From Bacteroides sp. OM05-12 (GTDB lineage Bacteria; Bacteroidota; Bacteroidia; Bacteroidales; Bacteroidaceae): DNA of 64,000 nucleotides. The DNA lies in contig NZ_QSUN01000020.1 of the NCBI RefSeq assembly GCF_003438995.1, forward strand, positions 1 to 64,000. Reading direction: 5' to 3'. The notes under the pieces were generated by a model. The model was not told the DNA's origin, searched no databases, and worked only from the letters and a program-made list of their open reading frames with translations. This document shows positions 54,374 through 63,865 of the stretch, in pieces. Position numbers and translations under genes: made by a program. How positions within the stretch are numbered: the first letter of the stretch is position 1; every line of letters begins with the position of its first letter.

Positions 54374-54766
54374 TCACTTCTCCATATCCCTTAAATGTAT
54401 CTCCAATGCTTTGACGGAAATCTGAATTTCCCATATCGAAACACCAAGAGAACCAATCAATAGTAACAGGGCTAACCCAAACACATAAACCGAACATAGA
54501 TAGAAACCCACATAGATAAGGAACATGGTGATGACACAGAAGAATAAGCTCGAAATGCCAAGTATCTGCATACTACGGGTTAAGTATAAACGTTTACGCA
54601 GATTATCTATCTGGGCGGCTGCAACCTCCGAATGGTCTTTCACATATTGCTCCTTTAATGTACGTACCAACTGGGCATACGACAAAAAGCGGTTGGTATA
54701 CGCCAATAAGATAAGTGACACGGCAGAAAAGAGTAAGGCGGGTGTTGTCAGGGTCAATTCTTCCAT
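54374..54766 (-). CDS. DUF2721 family membrane protein
   Basis: 130 residues with three TM segments (about 8-26, 66-86 and 92-112) and the family-type soluble loop between TM1 and TM2 (LRKRLYLTRSMQILGIS). Function unknown. It starts 6 bp after the DUF4954 gene and is the last gene of an hflX-DUF4954-DUF2721 run. Confidence 0.8.
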   Translation of the reverse strand: MEELTLTTPALLFSAVSLILLAYTNRFLSYAQLVRTLKEQYVKDHSEVAAAQIDNLRKRLYLTRSMQILGISSLFFCVITMFLIYVGFYLCSVYVFGLALLLLIGSLGVSIWEIQISVKALEIHLRDMEK

Positions 54767-54772
54767 CTTGTT

Positions 54773-56770
54773 CTATGCTTTATCAATCAGTTTCTTCATA
54801 CGGTTTATTAACTCATCACCTAAAGCCGACTTCGTTTCAATGTGCTTTAAAACGGCGGTAACAAAAGGATTACTTTCAAAGTCACCTCTCACCTGTTCAA
54901 AATCCTGTTTCTTCTCCCTGCGTGAACCGTCAGCACCAAATCCCGTCATGGACGATAAAGAAAATTCTTTTTTAGCATCTTCGTATACCATCTTATCCAA
55001 CCCAATGACAGCATCTTTCCACATGAGTACAATATCTATCACATCCTGAGCTGTCATTTCTTCCGGTTTCACACCATAAAACTCCTCTATTTTCTGATAT
55101 GCCCATGTCCATTCATACGTATAATATTTACTGTGCATTTCCGCAAAACAGGCGTTTATATCTTTCAGGCGATTTACTTCACCGGATTCAATGGCAGTAA
55201 TGAGCCTGTCCACTTCACTTTTAGGGGCTATCAAACCGGAAATATCCACCCACTCTCCCGCTCCGACTTCCGTATCCGGGCGTAAACGGGAACGTATTTC
55301 ATCATCATTCCGGAAGTCAATGCCTTCCAAACGTTTGATAATTGAATTACCCAAAAACTTATGAATCGCTATTTCATAAAAACGGATGCCATTCTTCAAA
55401 GAAGAGTTCTTGATCTTCGCACTTTGATAGGAATAGGTATCAGAAAGCTCACCGGATGCCTGACGGAGCGCCATCAGCATATCACGCCCTTTAAACATCT
55501 TCTGTACCGTATAAGGGCTAAGCAAATTATAATTGATATAATCCAACTGATTCTCGTCCGTACGCTTGTCACGCTTCGGCCATTTCTGTGCATCACGAAT
55601 AGTACCTACACTTCTCAAATTGACTCCGGGAACAAGATAAGTCGTATTTTTTTGCTCTATCAAATAAGAGAAAGGCAGATTGGACGTATCCGCATGATTG
55701 ACATGGCGTCCCATTACCAAAGAGAATGCTCCCACACGCGCCGGCCACAAGATATAAGAGTCTGAAGTTGTTTTTGCCCCACGCTCCAAAGTCCCTTGAT
55801 GAATAGGCCCAAGCTTATACATATGATTACTTTGATTCGAACCCGAACCTGCATTCATGAACGAAAACATACCGGCTATAAGTAATGTAGACTTATGATG
55901 TGTCACCGTGTAAGGTCCTGCAAAAATAGCGCAAGCCTCACCATTCTCTCCCTGACAATTACTAAAAAAGAGAGAGTCTGAAGCCGAATAATTATGTCCT
56001 AACTGGCAAGCCTGTCCCACAAAGCAGCGCGCCAACATGGAACCGTCATCCACATGTGAGCCGGATGAAATGATAAAATCCTCACAGATAACACCATACC
56101 CCACATGAACCGAAGCTTTCTTATTACTATTTATGCTACCATTCAACAAACGGCAAGTACCTTCGATATGGGTAAAATCTCCTATCCGAACATTTTTGAT
56201 AGAACCGGTATTGATAATCCTTACGTGACTGCCGATAGTACCTACATCCGAAGCATGCTTATTAGAATAAAAGTCCGTAATCTCCTTTAAACGGTTGATC
56301 AATTCCGGTCGATGTCTGTAAAGCGCCAGAATATAAGCAAGATGGGCCGAAAGTTTATCATTGATAAGCACTTCCCTGCCTCCCGTTTCATTCAAGACAG
56401 AAGCCTCTACTCCATTACCGAATTTACTTACCCCATCTACCAGAATAACATCTACATTCTCAATAAACGCATCGTTTCCTATCGTATAATTAGCAATATA
56501 ATTCTGTATATTCTCAATGCAGCAATTATCTCCCACTGTCACATTGTGCAACGTAACATGCCGGAGCCCGGCGTGCTTCTTAATACCTCCCGGAAGAACA
56601 AACTCCCCGTTAAACACTCCCAGCCTCACATTTCCCGAGAAACGAGTGTGATAAACATATTCGGTAGTAAACTCCACATCTACCAATACATTACTCCAGT
56701 CATCAGCCAAGCAAGACTGACTTTTCAATTTGAAGATTTCATCTTCGGTAAGCGAACGGTATGCTTTCAT
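54773..56770 (-). CDS. DUF4954 family protein with left-handed beta-helix
   Basis: 665 residues, cytoplasmic. The first two thirds contain imperfect hexapeptide repeats typical of left-handed beta-helix acyl/nucleotidyl transferases (NVTVGDNCCIENIQNYIANYT, SHVRIINTGS, HVGYGVICEDFIISSGSHVDDGSM). The final third is helical. I associate it with DUF4954. The repeats suggest a transferase-like trimer, but no catalytic His is obvious and no substrate can be inferred. It lies 3 bp after hflX. Confidence 0.8.
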   Translation of the reverse strand: MKAYRSLTEDEIFKLKSQSCLADDWSNVLVDVEFTTEYVYHTRFSGNVRLGVFNGEFVLPGGIKKHAGLRHVTLHNVTVGDNCCIENIQNYIANYTIGNDAFIENVDVILVDGVSKFGNGVEASVLNETGGREVLINDKLSAHLAYILALYRHRPELINRLKEITDFYSNKHASDVGTIGSHVRIINTGSIKNVRIGDFTHIEGTCRLLNGSINSNKKASVHVGYGVICEDFIISSGSHVDDGSMLARCFVGQACQLGHNYSASDSLFFSNCQGENGEACAIFAGPYTVTHHKSTLLIAGMFSFMNAGSGSNQSNHMYKLGPIHQGTLERGAKTTSDSYILWPARVGAFSLVMGRHVNHADTSNLPFSYLIEQKNTTYLVPGVNLRSVGTIRDAQKWPKRDKRTDENQLDYINYNLLSPYTVQKMFKGRDMLMALRQASGELSDTYSYQSAKIKNSSLKNGIRFYEIAIHKFLGNSIIKRLEGIDFRNDDEIRSRLRPDTEVGAGEWVDISGLIAPKSEVDRLITAIESGEVNRLKDINACFAEMHSKYYTYEWTWAYQKIEEFYGVKPEEMTAQDVIDIVLMWKDAVIGLDKMVYEDAKKEFSLSSMTGFGADGSRREKKQDFEQVRGDFESNPFVTAVLKHIETKSALGDELINRMKKLIDKA

Positions 56771-56773
56771 CTT

Positions 56774-58027
56774 TTATTCTTCTTCATAGTTTTGATAAAG
56801 GAAATCATTATAAGGATACTTCTGTACATGCAATTCCTTTACTTTTTTATACACTATATCTCTAAGCTCTTCGATATTTATCTTTTCCTTAGCGGAAATA
56901 AAGATGCAGTTATCATTCATCTTCGCCATCCATGTACGCATCAATTCTTCCAGCGTCCAATTTTCTTTAGTACGGGGACTGAGATCATCCTCATCCTTTC
57001 GCACATAAGTATAAGCATCTATTTTATTAAATACAATCATACTGGGCTTTCCACTGGCACCGATCTCCGTAAGAGTTTTCTCCACCACATCAATCTGCTC
57101 TTCAAACTGCGGATGAGAAATATCCACTACATGAAGCAATAGATCGGCTTCTCTCACCTCATCCAATGTTGATTTGAAGGACTCTACCAGATCCGTAGGA
57201 AGTTTACGGATAAACCCTACCGTATCAGAAAGTAAAAAAGGAAGATTCTCTATGATTACTTTCCGTACCGTAGTATCCAAAGTCGCAAATAATTTATTTT
57301 CGGCAAAGACCTCGCTTTTAGAAAGCAGATTCATCAGAGTAGATTTACCGACATTCGTATATCCTACTAAAGCAACACGAATCATCCTTCCCCGATTCTT
57401 TCGCTGCGTAGCTTTCTGTTTATCAATTTCAGCCAAACGTTCTTTCAACAATGCCATACGGTTAAGGATAATACGGCGGTCCATCTCCAACTGAGTTTCA
57501 CCCGGTCCGCGTAATCCTACAGAACCGCCTTTACCGCTACCGGAACCGCCTCCCTGTCTTTCAAGGTGCGTCCATAAACGTTGCAAACGCGGCAACATAT
57601 ATTTATTTTGCGCTAATTCCACTTGTGTTTTGGCATTAGCCGTCTGTGCGCGCATAGCGAATATATCGAGAATAAGCGAAGTACGGTCAAGAATCTTAAC
57701 CTTCAATTCAGCTTCAATATTACGTATTTGCTTTGCAGAAAGTTCATCATCGAATATTACCATACCCACTTCCTCTTCCACATTATCCTCATGCGCCCGG
57801 ATATATTCCTTAATTTCTTGCAACTTACCTTTACCCACATAGGTAACGGTATTCGCCTGATCTATTTTCTGCGTAAACGACTTCACAACTTCCGCTCCTG
57901 CTGTCTCAGCAAGGAAAGCCAGTTCGTCCAGATATTCCTGAGTTTTCCTCTCATCTTGCGTTTTTGTGATCAACCCTACAAGAACAGCTTTTTCCGTCTG
58001 GGCTTCGGATATTACAAATTCTTTCAT
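56774..58027 (-). CDS. hflX: GTPase HflX
   Basis: A ribosome-associated GTPase that splits stalled or stress-inactivated 70S ribosomes. 417 residues: an N-terminal HflX domain (AVLVGLITKTQDERK, YVGKGKLQEI), a helical linker with GGSGSGKGGSVGLRGPGETQLE, and a G domain with G1 GYTNVGKST (222-230), DTVGFIRKLP (G3) and NKID (G4). It is the first gene of a three-gene operon with its own promoter. Confidence 0.96.
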   Translation of the reverse strand: MKEFVISEAQTEKAVLVGLITKTQDERKTQEYLDELAFLAETAGAEVVKSFTQKIDQANTVTYVGKGKLQEIKEYIRAHEDNVEEEVGMVIFDDELSAKQIRNIEAELKVKILDRTSLILDIFAMRAQTANAKTQVELAQNKYMLPRLQRLWTHLERQGGGSGSGKGGSVGLRGPGETQLEMDRRIILNRMALLKERLAEIDKQKATQRKNRGRMIRVALVGYTNVGKSTLMNLLSKSEVFAENKLFATLDTTVRKVIIENLPFLLSDTVGFIRKLPTDLVESFKSTLDEVREADLLLHVVDISHPQFEEQIDVVEKTLTEIGASGKPSMIVFNKIDAYTYVRKDEDDLSPRTKENWTLEELMRTWMAKMNDNCIFISAKEKINIEELRDIVYKKVKELHVQKYPYNDFLYQNYEEE

Positions 58028-58056
58028 TCTTCTGTCATAAAATTATATATTGGCAA

Positions 58057-58089
58057 CAAATATAGCAAAAAAGCAATGGATAGAACAAA
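58057..58089 (-). promoter_or_regulatory. Promoter of the hflX operon
   Basis: On the minus strand TTTG (58086-58089), 21 bp, TATATTTG (58057-58064), about 30 bp upstream of the hflX ATG. Confidence 0.65.
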
Positions 58090-58446
58090 TAAATAACCCG
58101 ATTGTTATATCTATCGCTACTCCTTCTTATTATAGAGGTTTAAACAGACTTTTAAAACGTATTTTATCACCCCTCTATTATATTAAGGTGTAAACTTGAA
58201 AAAACAAAAATAATTGTTTAATTCTAATATTATAACAATTAAGCAAAATCACAAAGAGTTACAATTATCATATTTTATAAAATAAAGCTGTAAAATAGAG
58301 CGAAATATATATCTTTTAGTCATTTTTATACAAGCCATATTCATTTAACTAAAATAATATTTTAATCTATTTAATATGCTTAAAAACATAAATATGCATA
58401 TTTTTATGACAATATGAAACTAATATTACGGTTTTTATTAAAAATT

Positions 58447-58477
58447 ATTGCTATCAATGTTTTTATTTGTAGTTTTG
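58447..58477 (+). promoter_or_regulatory. Promoter of the susC/susD-like pair
   Basis: ATTG (58447-58450), 19 bp, TAGTTTTG (58470-58477). The leader to the ATG at 58540 is about 55 nt. Confidence 0.55.
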
Positions 58478-58539
58478 CAAAATGTTAGAAAAATAGAGAG
58501 TATTATTTAATTGTAAACTTTAACTAGAGAGAGTATTTT

Positions 58540-61500
58540 ATGAAAAGAAAATTAATGCTGTTACTGGCATGCTTTTTTGCAGGCATAAGTCTGGTTACAG
58601 CTCAAACCTCCAATGTAACAGGAATTGTTATGGGAGAAGAAGACGGACTACCGGTGGTAGGAGCTACCGTATTAGTAACAGGAACTACTATCGGGACAAT
58701 CACCGATATTGATGGTAGATTTACCCTTTCAAATCTTCCCGGTTCGGCAAAGACCCTACAGATTTCATATATCGGGATGAAAACTCAAGAAGTGCCCATC
58801 AAGCCGGATATGCATATTACATTAAAATCCGATGCACAACAGATGGATGAAGTAGTAGTAACAGCCATGGGTATTTCCAGAGAAAAGAAAGCTTTAGGTT
58901 ATGCCGTGCAGGATATTAAATCGGACGAATTAACGCAAGCTGCAAGTACGAGCCTTGCCGGAGCACTTCAAGGAAAAGTATCCGGTGTGGACATCACTCC
59001 TTCATCCGGTATGCCGGGTGCCTCTTCCAAAATCACAATCCGCGGTTCACGTTCATTTACCGGGAATAACACACCTTTGTATGTAGTAGACGGGATGCCT
59101 ATTTCATCTACATCGGATATGAACACCCTGAACTCCGTAACCGGTTCGGATTATTCAAACCGTGCCATAGATATTGACCCTAACGATATTGAAAGTATCA
59201 ATATCTTAAAAGGACAGGCAGCTTCCGCTCTTTACGGTATGCGTGCGTCCAACGGCGTAATCGTTATTACAACTAAAAGCGGGAAAGGTGCGAATAAAGG
59301 AAAACCTGAAATAACAGTCAACACCAATCTTTCTTTTGACAAGGTTTCAACGATGCCCGAATTCCAAAAAGAATTTGCACAAGGAGCCAAAGGTGCCTAT
59401 TCTCCAATGTCCGCACTCGCTTGGGGACCAAAGATTTCAGAACTCGCCAATGACCCGGACTATGGCGGTAATACGGATAATGACTACACCCGGCAGTACG
59501 GAAAGCACGAAGGTCAATATTACGTACCTCAACGTGCAAAGGCGGGATTAAACCCATGGGCTACTCCACGCGCTTATGACAATGCTAAAGATTTCTTCAA
59601 CACAGGAGTCACCTGGAGCAATAACATCAACATTGCACAAGGATTCGATAAAGGGAATTACTCTTTTTCATTGGGTAATACCACCGGAGATGGTATTATT
59701 CCTTCTACCGGGATAGACCGTTACAATGCCAAACTGGCAGCAGAAGCTACATTGAACAAGAACTGGTCAACCGGTTTCAATGGAAACTTCGTTATTTCTA
59801 AAATCAGAAAGCAAACCGCCGCCAATAATGGTATCATGGCTACCGTGTACGGTGCACCTGCCAGTTATGATTTAAAAGGTATCCCTTCATACGTGGAAGG
59901 CGCACCTTATACACAGAACACCTACCGTAGCACAGGAGGTTTCGATGCTGCTTACTGGGCAGTCGACAACAATCAATTCACAGAAAAGTCGCATCGCTTC
60001 TTCGGAAACACCTATGCAAAGTACACTACCAAATTCGGTACGGAAAATCACAAATTGGATGTGAAATACCAATTAGGTACAGACGCATATACCACCAATT
60101 ATACGGATTTATGGGGATACGGACACTCTAACGGTACCGGACAGGTAGAAGAAAACATCTATACGGTAAATGAAGTAAACTCATTATTCACGGCAAATTA
60201 CGACTGGAAAATCACGCCGGAGTTCGATATGAACATTCTGGTTGGTAATGAATTTGTAAATAAAACCACCAAGCATAGCTATACCTACGGAAGTAATTTC
60301 AACTTCCCGGACTGGAACAATATGGGAAATGCTTCTGCATACAGCGCACTATCCGAATACTTCAAAGAACGTACGGTAGGTAACTTTGCCAACCTGTCAC
60401 TCTCTTACAGAAGTATGGTATACCTGAATGCAACGGTACGTAACGACCGGGTTTCAACCATGCCGCGCAACCATCGTTCTTTCACTTATCCGTCTGTTTC
60501 GTTAGGTTTCATCTTCACAGAGTTAGAACCGTTGAAGAACAACGTACTTACCTACGGTAAGCTTCGTGCATCTTATGCAGAAGTCGGACAGGCCGGTACT
60601 TATTATAAATCCTACTATGCAACTCCTTTATATGGAGGAGGATTCTCTTCAGGAACACCGATACAGTACCCGATGGGTTCTATCGTTGCATACGTCCCGT
60701 ATTATAAGATTTACGACCCGAATTTAAGACCGCAGAACACGAAGTCTTATGAAATCGGAGCTGACTTGACTTTCTGGAACGGAATCATTACGCTGAATTA
60801 TACCTATTCACGCCAAAATGTAAAAGATCAGATATTCGACGTGCCATTGTCTACGTCAACCGGTTACCAATCATTAGTAACCAACGGCGGTTCCATGCAC
60901 ACCGATTCACATGAAATTACTTTGGGAGTGAATCCGATTAAGACCAAGAACTTCAATTGGGACTTCGCGTTCAACTTCTCCAAGATCGACAATTATGTGG
61001 ACGCTCTCGCACCGGGTGTTACCAGTATTATGTTAGGTGGTTTTGTCGACCCGCAGATACGTGCAGGTATCGGCTATAAGTTCCCGGTAATCTACGGTTC
61101 GAGCTACCTGCGTAATGAAGCAGGGCAAATTGTCGTAGATAAAAACGGTATGCCTCAAAAAGGAGACAACCGTGTTATCGGTTCTGTTTCTCCTGATTTC
61201 AGATTGGGCTTCAACACTACTTTCGAGTTCTATAAATTCCGTCTATCGGCAGTACTCGACTGGAAACAGGGAGGCGATATGTATGCAGGTACCATCTCAT
61301 CACTCGATTATTACGGGGTCACCAAGAAATCAGCAGATTTCCGTAAGAAAGATTTCTTGTTTGAGAAAAACGCGGTAAAAGTAGCGGGCACAGACGCTGC
61401 CGGTAATACCATTTACGCTCCGAACGACATCAAGATCAGCGGAAGTGATGCAGCAGATTATTTCGATATCATGAGCAGTATCTCTGAAGCCAGCGTATAC

Positions 61501-61731
61501 GGAAACTCATTCCTTAAACTGCGTGAGATAGCTTTGAGTTATCCTGTTCTTGAAAAATCATATTTAGGCATCACCGTAAATGTATTTGCAAGAAATATCC
61601 TTTTATGGTCCGAGCTTAAAGGACTGGACCCGGAGTCATCACAAGGGAACAATAACATGGCAGGTGGTTTCGAACGCTTCTCATTACCGGGAACATCGAG
61701 CTACGGTTTTGGTCTAACATTCAAATTCTAA
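58540..61731 (+). CDS. SusC-like TonB-dependent outer-membrane transporter
   Basis: 1063 residues: signal peptide (about 1-21, ending VTAQ), carboxypeptidase-regulatory-like domain (about 25-100), TonB-box region (QQMDEVVVTAMG), plug domain (about 115-230; KVSGVDITPSSGMPGASSKI, RGSRSFTGNNTPLYVVDG) and a beta-barrel ending in phenylalanine (YGFGLTFKF). It imports a ligand captured by the SusD-like partner, energised by TonB. No glycosidase, protease or sensor gene is adjacent, so the substrate is unknown. The N-terminal domain is not an ECF-sigma-linked STN domain, so no surface-signalling control is indicated. Confidence 0.96.
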   Translation: MKRKLMLLLACFFAGISLVTAQTSNVTGIVMGEEDGLPVVGATVLVTGTTIGTITDIDGRFTLSNLPGSAKTLQISYIGMKTQEVPIKPDMHITLKSDAQQMDEVVVTAMGISREKKALGYAVQDIKSDELTQAASTSLAGALQGKVSGVDITPSSGMPGASSKITIRGSRSFTGNNTPLYVVDGMPISSTSDMNTLNSVTGSDYSNRAIDIDPNDIESINILKGQAASALYGMRASNGVIVITTKSGKGANKGKPEITVNTNLSFDKVSTMPEFQKEFAQGAKGAYSPMSALAWGPKISELANDPDYGGNTDNDYTRQYGKHEGQYYVPQRAKAGLNPWATPRAYDNAKDFFNTGVTWSNNINIAQGFDKGNYSFSLGNTTGDGIIPSTGIDRYNAKLAAEATLNKNWSTGFNGNFVISKIRKQTAANNGIMATVYGAPASYDLKGIPSYVEGAPYTQNTYRSTGGFDAAYWAVDNNQFTEKSHRFFGNTYAKYTTKFGTENHKLDVKYQLGTDAYTTNYTDLWGYGHSNGTGQVEENIYTVNEVNSLFTANYDWKITPEFDMNILVGNEFVNKTTKHSYTYGSNFNFPDWNNMGNASAYSALSEYFKERTVGNFANLSLSYRSMVYLNATVRNDRVSTMPRNHRSFTYPSVSLGFIFTELEPLKNNVLTYGKLRASYAEVGQAGTYYKSYYATPLYGGGFSSGTPIQYPMGSIVAYVPYYKIYDPNLRPQNTKSYEIGADLTFWNGIITLNYTYSRQNVKDQIFDVPLSTSTGYQSLVTNGGSMHTDSHEITLGVNPIKTKNFNWDFAFNFSKIDNYVDALAPGVTSIMLGGFVDPQIRAGIGYKFPVIYGSSYLRNEAGQIVVDKNGMPQKGDNRVIGSVSPDFRLGFNTTFEFYKFRLSAVLDWKQGGDMYAGTISSLDYYGVTKKSADFRKKDFLFEKNAVKVAGTDAAGNTIYAPNDIKISGSDAADYFDIMSSISEASVYGNSFLKLREIALSYPVLEKSYLGITVNVFARNILLWSELKGLDPESSQGNNNMAGGFERFSLPGTSSYGFGLTFKF

Positions 61732-61749
61732 AGAGGAAAGGAAAATAAA

Positions 61750-63357
61750 ATGAAATCAATATTCAATATATCCAAAGGTTTTCTGTCCGTCGCAATCCTG
61801 TCCGCAGCATTCGTTTCTTGTTCGGAAGATAAGATGGACTCCATAAACAACGACAATAATCACACCACGGTAGTACCGTCCAAATTTATTCTGGCCGACG
61901 TACTTACCTCCACTGCATTTAACAATGTAGGAGGTGACTTCAATACCTATTTCGCTTCTTATGTAGAGCATGAAGTAGGAATCTCCAACCAGCTTTACCG
62001 TGCGGAAACCCGTACCGGCGAACCGTCTTCTTCCACTACATTCAACAATGTGTGGGAGAATACTTATTCCGTATTGAAAAATGCCAGAATCATCGTGCAC
62101 AAATGCTCTGAAGATGGTGACCAACACGGCAACTATACCACAAGAGGTATCGGTGAGGTAATGGTCGCACTCAATTCCGGATTGATTGCCGACGCTTTCG
62201 GTGATACGCCCTATACTCAGGCTGCACTGCCGGAACTGACCAACGGGCAACCGACTTATATGAACCCGATACTCGACACGCAGGAAAGTATCTACCGGAA
62301 CATCCTGCAAAGTCTGGACAATGCCATCGCCGACCTACCGCAAGGAGACAATCACATATCCGGAGGCGTAGGCAATTACGATTTACTGTTCAAAGGAGAT
62401 ACCGTTATGTGGCGTAAATTCGCTTACGGCTTGAAAGCACGCTACACAATGCACATGATTCATCGTTCTACGGATGTAGAAGGTGATCTCAGAAAGATAT
62501 TAAGCTATATCGACCGGTCATTCCAAGACGGAGAAGAAGCTGCCTACAACATGTACGACGGCATCAACCTCAACCCGTTATTTGATTTCCAATGGAGCCG
62601 CGACTACCTTGCAGCCAGCAAGAGCATGGCTACCAAGTTGGTGGAACGCAATGACCCGCGTATGCGCCGTGTATTCGTAACTCCGATGGATGTTAAAGCC
62701 ACAAAACCTCCCTTGTGGACACAGATTTCGGGAAAGAACGATCCCGGCTTTGACAATATGGCGCCCAACGGTACGCCACTGCCGTTACAATACCATTACA
62801 ATACATCCATCTATGTATTTGCGGAAACTGCGCCGACATTACTTCTCAGTGCCCACGAACTTTTATTCCTGAAAGCGGAAGCACTCTGCCGCCTAAACCA
62901 TACGGATGATGCGGAGGGAGTTCTGAAACAAGCGATAGTGACAGCAATTGCCAACACGGAAAGAAGCGTAAACTCTGCATTAACCGAAGCACCGGATGTA
63001 CTTTCCAACGGAGGTATTGTGAAAACGAGTGATGCCATCACCACCGAAGAAGCCGAAGACTATTTCGACAACGAAGTCAAAACCTTATTCGATGCCAACC
63101 CGTTGAAAGAAACAATGATCCAAAAGTACATCGCTTTCTGGGGAGCATCCGGAGAATCAACCGAATGTTATAATGACATCCGTCGTATGAAAGCTATGGG
63201 TGAAGATTTCGTTACGCTGGAAAACCCGAATCCATTCCCGTTACGCTGTCCTTACGGTGACGGTGATGTAAATGCCAACCCGAATGTAGAAGCCGCTTTC
63301 GGAAACGGACAGTACGTATATACTGATCCGGTTTGGTGGGCAGGCGGAAGCAGATAA
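61750..63357 (+). CDS. SusD-like outer-membrane lipoprotein
   Basis: 535 residues with lipobox FVSC (lipidated C24) and helical SusD-type organisation; VMVALNSGLIADAFGDTPYTQA and ESIYRNILQSLDNAIADLP match the SusD-like_2/RagB group. It caps the SusC-like channel and captures ligand at the cell surface. It starts 18 bp after the susC-like gene. The pair ends in a strong terminator. Confidence 0.94.
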   Translation: MKSIFNISKGFLSVAILSAAFVSCSEDKMDSINNDNNHTTVVPSKFILADVLTSTAFNNVGGDFNTYFASYVEHEVGISNQLYRAETRTGEPSSSTTFNNVWENTYSVLKNARIIVHKCSEDGDQHGNYTTRGIGEVMVALNSGLIADAFGDTPYTQAALPELTNGQPTYMNPILDTQESIYRNILQSLDNAIADLPQGDNHISGGVGNYDLLFKGDTVMWRKFAYGLKARYTMHMIHRSTDVEGDLRKILSYIDRSFQDGEEAAYNMYDGINLNPLFDFQWSRDYLAASKSMATKLVERNDPRMRRVFVTPMDVKATKPPLWTQISGKNDPGFDNMAPNGTPLPLQYHYNTSIYVFAETAPTLLLSAHELLFLKAEALCRLNHTDDAEGVLKQAIVTAIANTERSVNSALTEAPDVLSNGGIVKTSDAITTEEAEDYFDNEVKTLFDANPLKETMIQKYIAFWGASGESTECYNDIRRMKAMGEDFVTLENPNPFPLRCPYGDGDVNANPNVEAAFGNGQYVYTDPVWWAGGSR

Positions 63358-63375
63358 AGATCATATTTATACTTC

Positions 63376-63443
63376 AGGCACGGATTATACGAAAAGATGG
63401 ATTGTATTGAAATAAATCCATAAAGTTCGTATAATCCGTGCCT
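63376..63443 (+). terminator. Terminator of the susC/susD-like operon
   Basis: AGGCACGGATTATACGAA (63376-63393) pairs perfectly over 18 bp with TTCGTATAATCCGTGCCT (63426-63443), and an inner stem ATGGATT/AATCCAT sits in the loop. A T-rich run follows. Confidence 0.85.
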
Positions 63444-63503
63444 TTCTTTATATTTTTGAATCCGGTTAACCCTTCTTTCTTTTCTACCGGAAAAGATTTC
63501 TTA

Positions 63504-63548
63504 TTATACCCGTTTACCAGCTTCTCGAATCAGTGTAGTAGGAGCCAT
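63504..63548 (-). other. 14-codon frame directly after the antitoxin-like gene
   Basis: ATG (63548) to TAA encodes MAPTTLIREAGKRV, starting 1 bp after the stop codon of the preceding gene. It may be chance, a coupled micro-ORF or the stub of a lost partner gene. The sequence alone does not decide. Confidence 0.25.
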
Positions 63549-63549
63549 C

Positions 63550-63822
63550 TTACAACCATTCCTTGATGCTTTCCATTACTTCTTCGGTAGACAGGGATTT
63601 ACCTTGCCGGCACTCTTCCATCCTTTTCACCGCTTGTTGCTTCATCTCCTCCACAGTATATTGGCAAGGTGCTGCATGAGATTTCTTTTCCTCTTTCCGC
63701 TTTTGACTTCTGATAAAGTCGATAGTTTTACGTAGCATATTGTCGTCAGCATCAGCAAGAAAGCTACCGATTTCGTTCAGCAGTTCAGCGCCGAGGCGTG
63801 CGGTATTACGTGAGTTGCTCAT
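63550..63822 (-). CDS. Small antitoxin-like protein
   Basis: 90 residues, cytoplasmic, mostly helical. The end EEMKQQAVKRMEECRQGKSLSTEEVMESIKEWL has the form seen at the C-terminus of many type II antitoxins (Ala/Arg helix, GK/S turn, EEVM..I..WL). No toxin gene follows. The ATG at 63822 (MSNSRNTARLG) is used because the -7 box TAACTTTG (minus strand, 63858-63865) lies between it and the longer-frame ATG at 63876. The function is inferred from form only. Confidence 0.55.
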   Translation of the reverse strand: MSNSRNTARLGAELLNEIGSFLADADDNMLRKTIDFIRSQKRKEEKKSHAAPCQYTVEEMKQQAVKRMEECRQGKSLSTEEVMESIKEWL

Positions 63823-63857
63823 GATGTTGTTCTCCTTTCTTTCATTACTTATATTCG

Positions 63858-63865
63858 CAAAGTTA
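63858..63865 (-). promoter_or_regulatory. -7 box of the antitoxin-like gene
   Basis: TAACTTTG on the minus strand matches TAnnTTTG, 35 bp before the start codon. The remaining bases up to 64000 show no further feature. Confidence 0.5.

Larger units (their letters stand above)
58028..58539. other. 512-bp very AT-rich region between hflX and susC-like gene
   Basis: No gene seen. It contains the hflX promoter (58057-58089, minus strand) and the susC-like promoter (58447-58477, plus strand). The middle is extremely AT-rich with a weak inverted repeat (TATAGAGG...CCTCTATT, 58131-58178). Confidence 0.6.
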
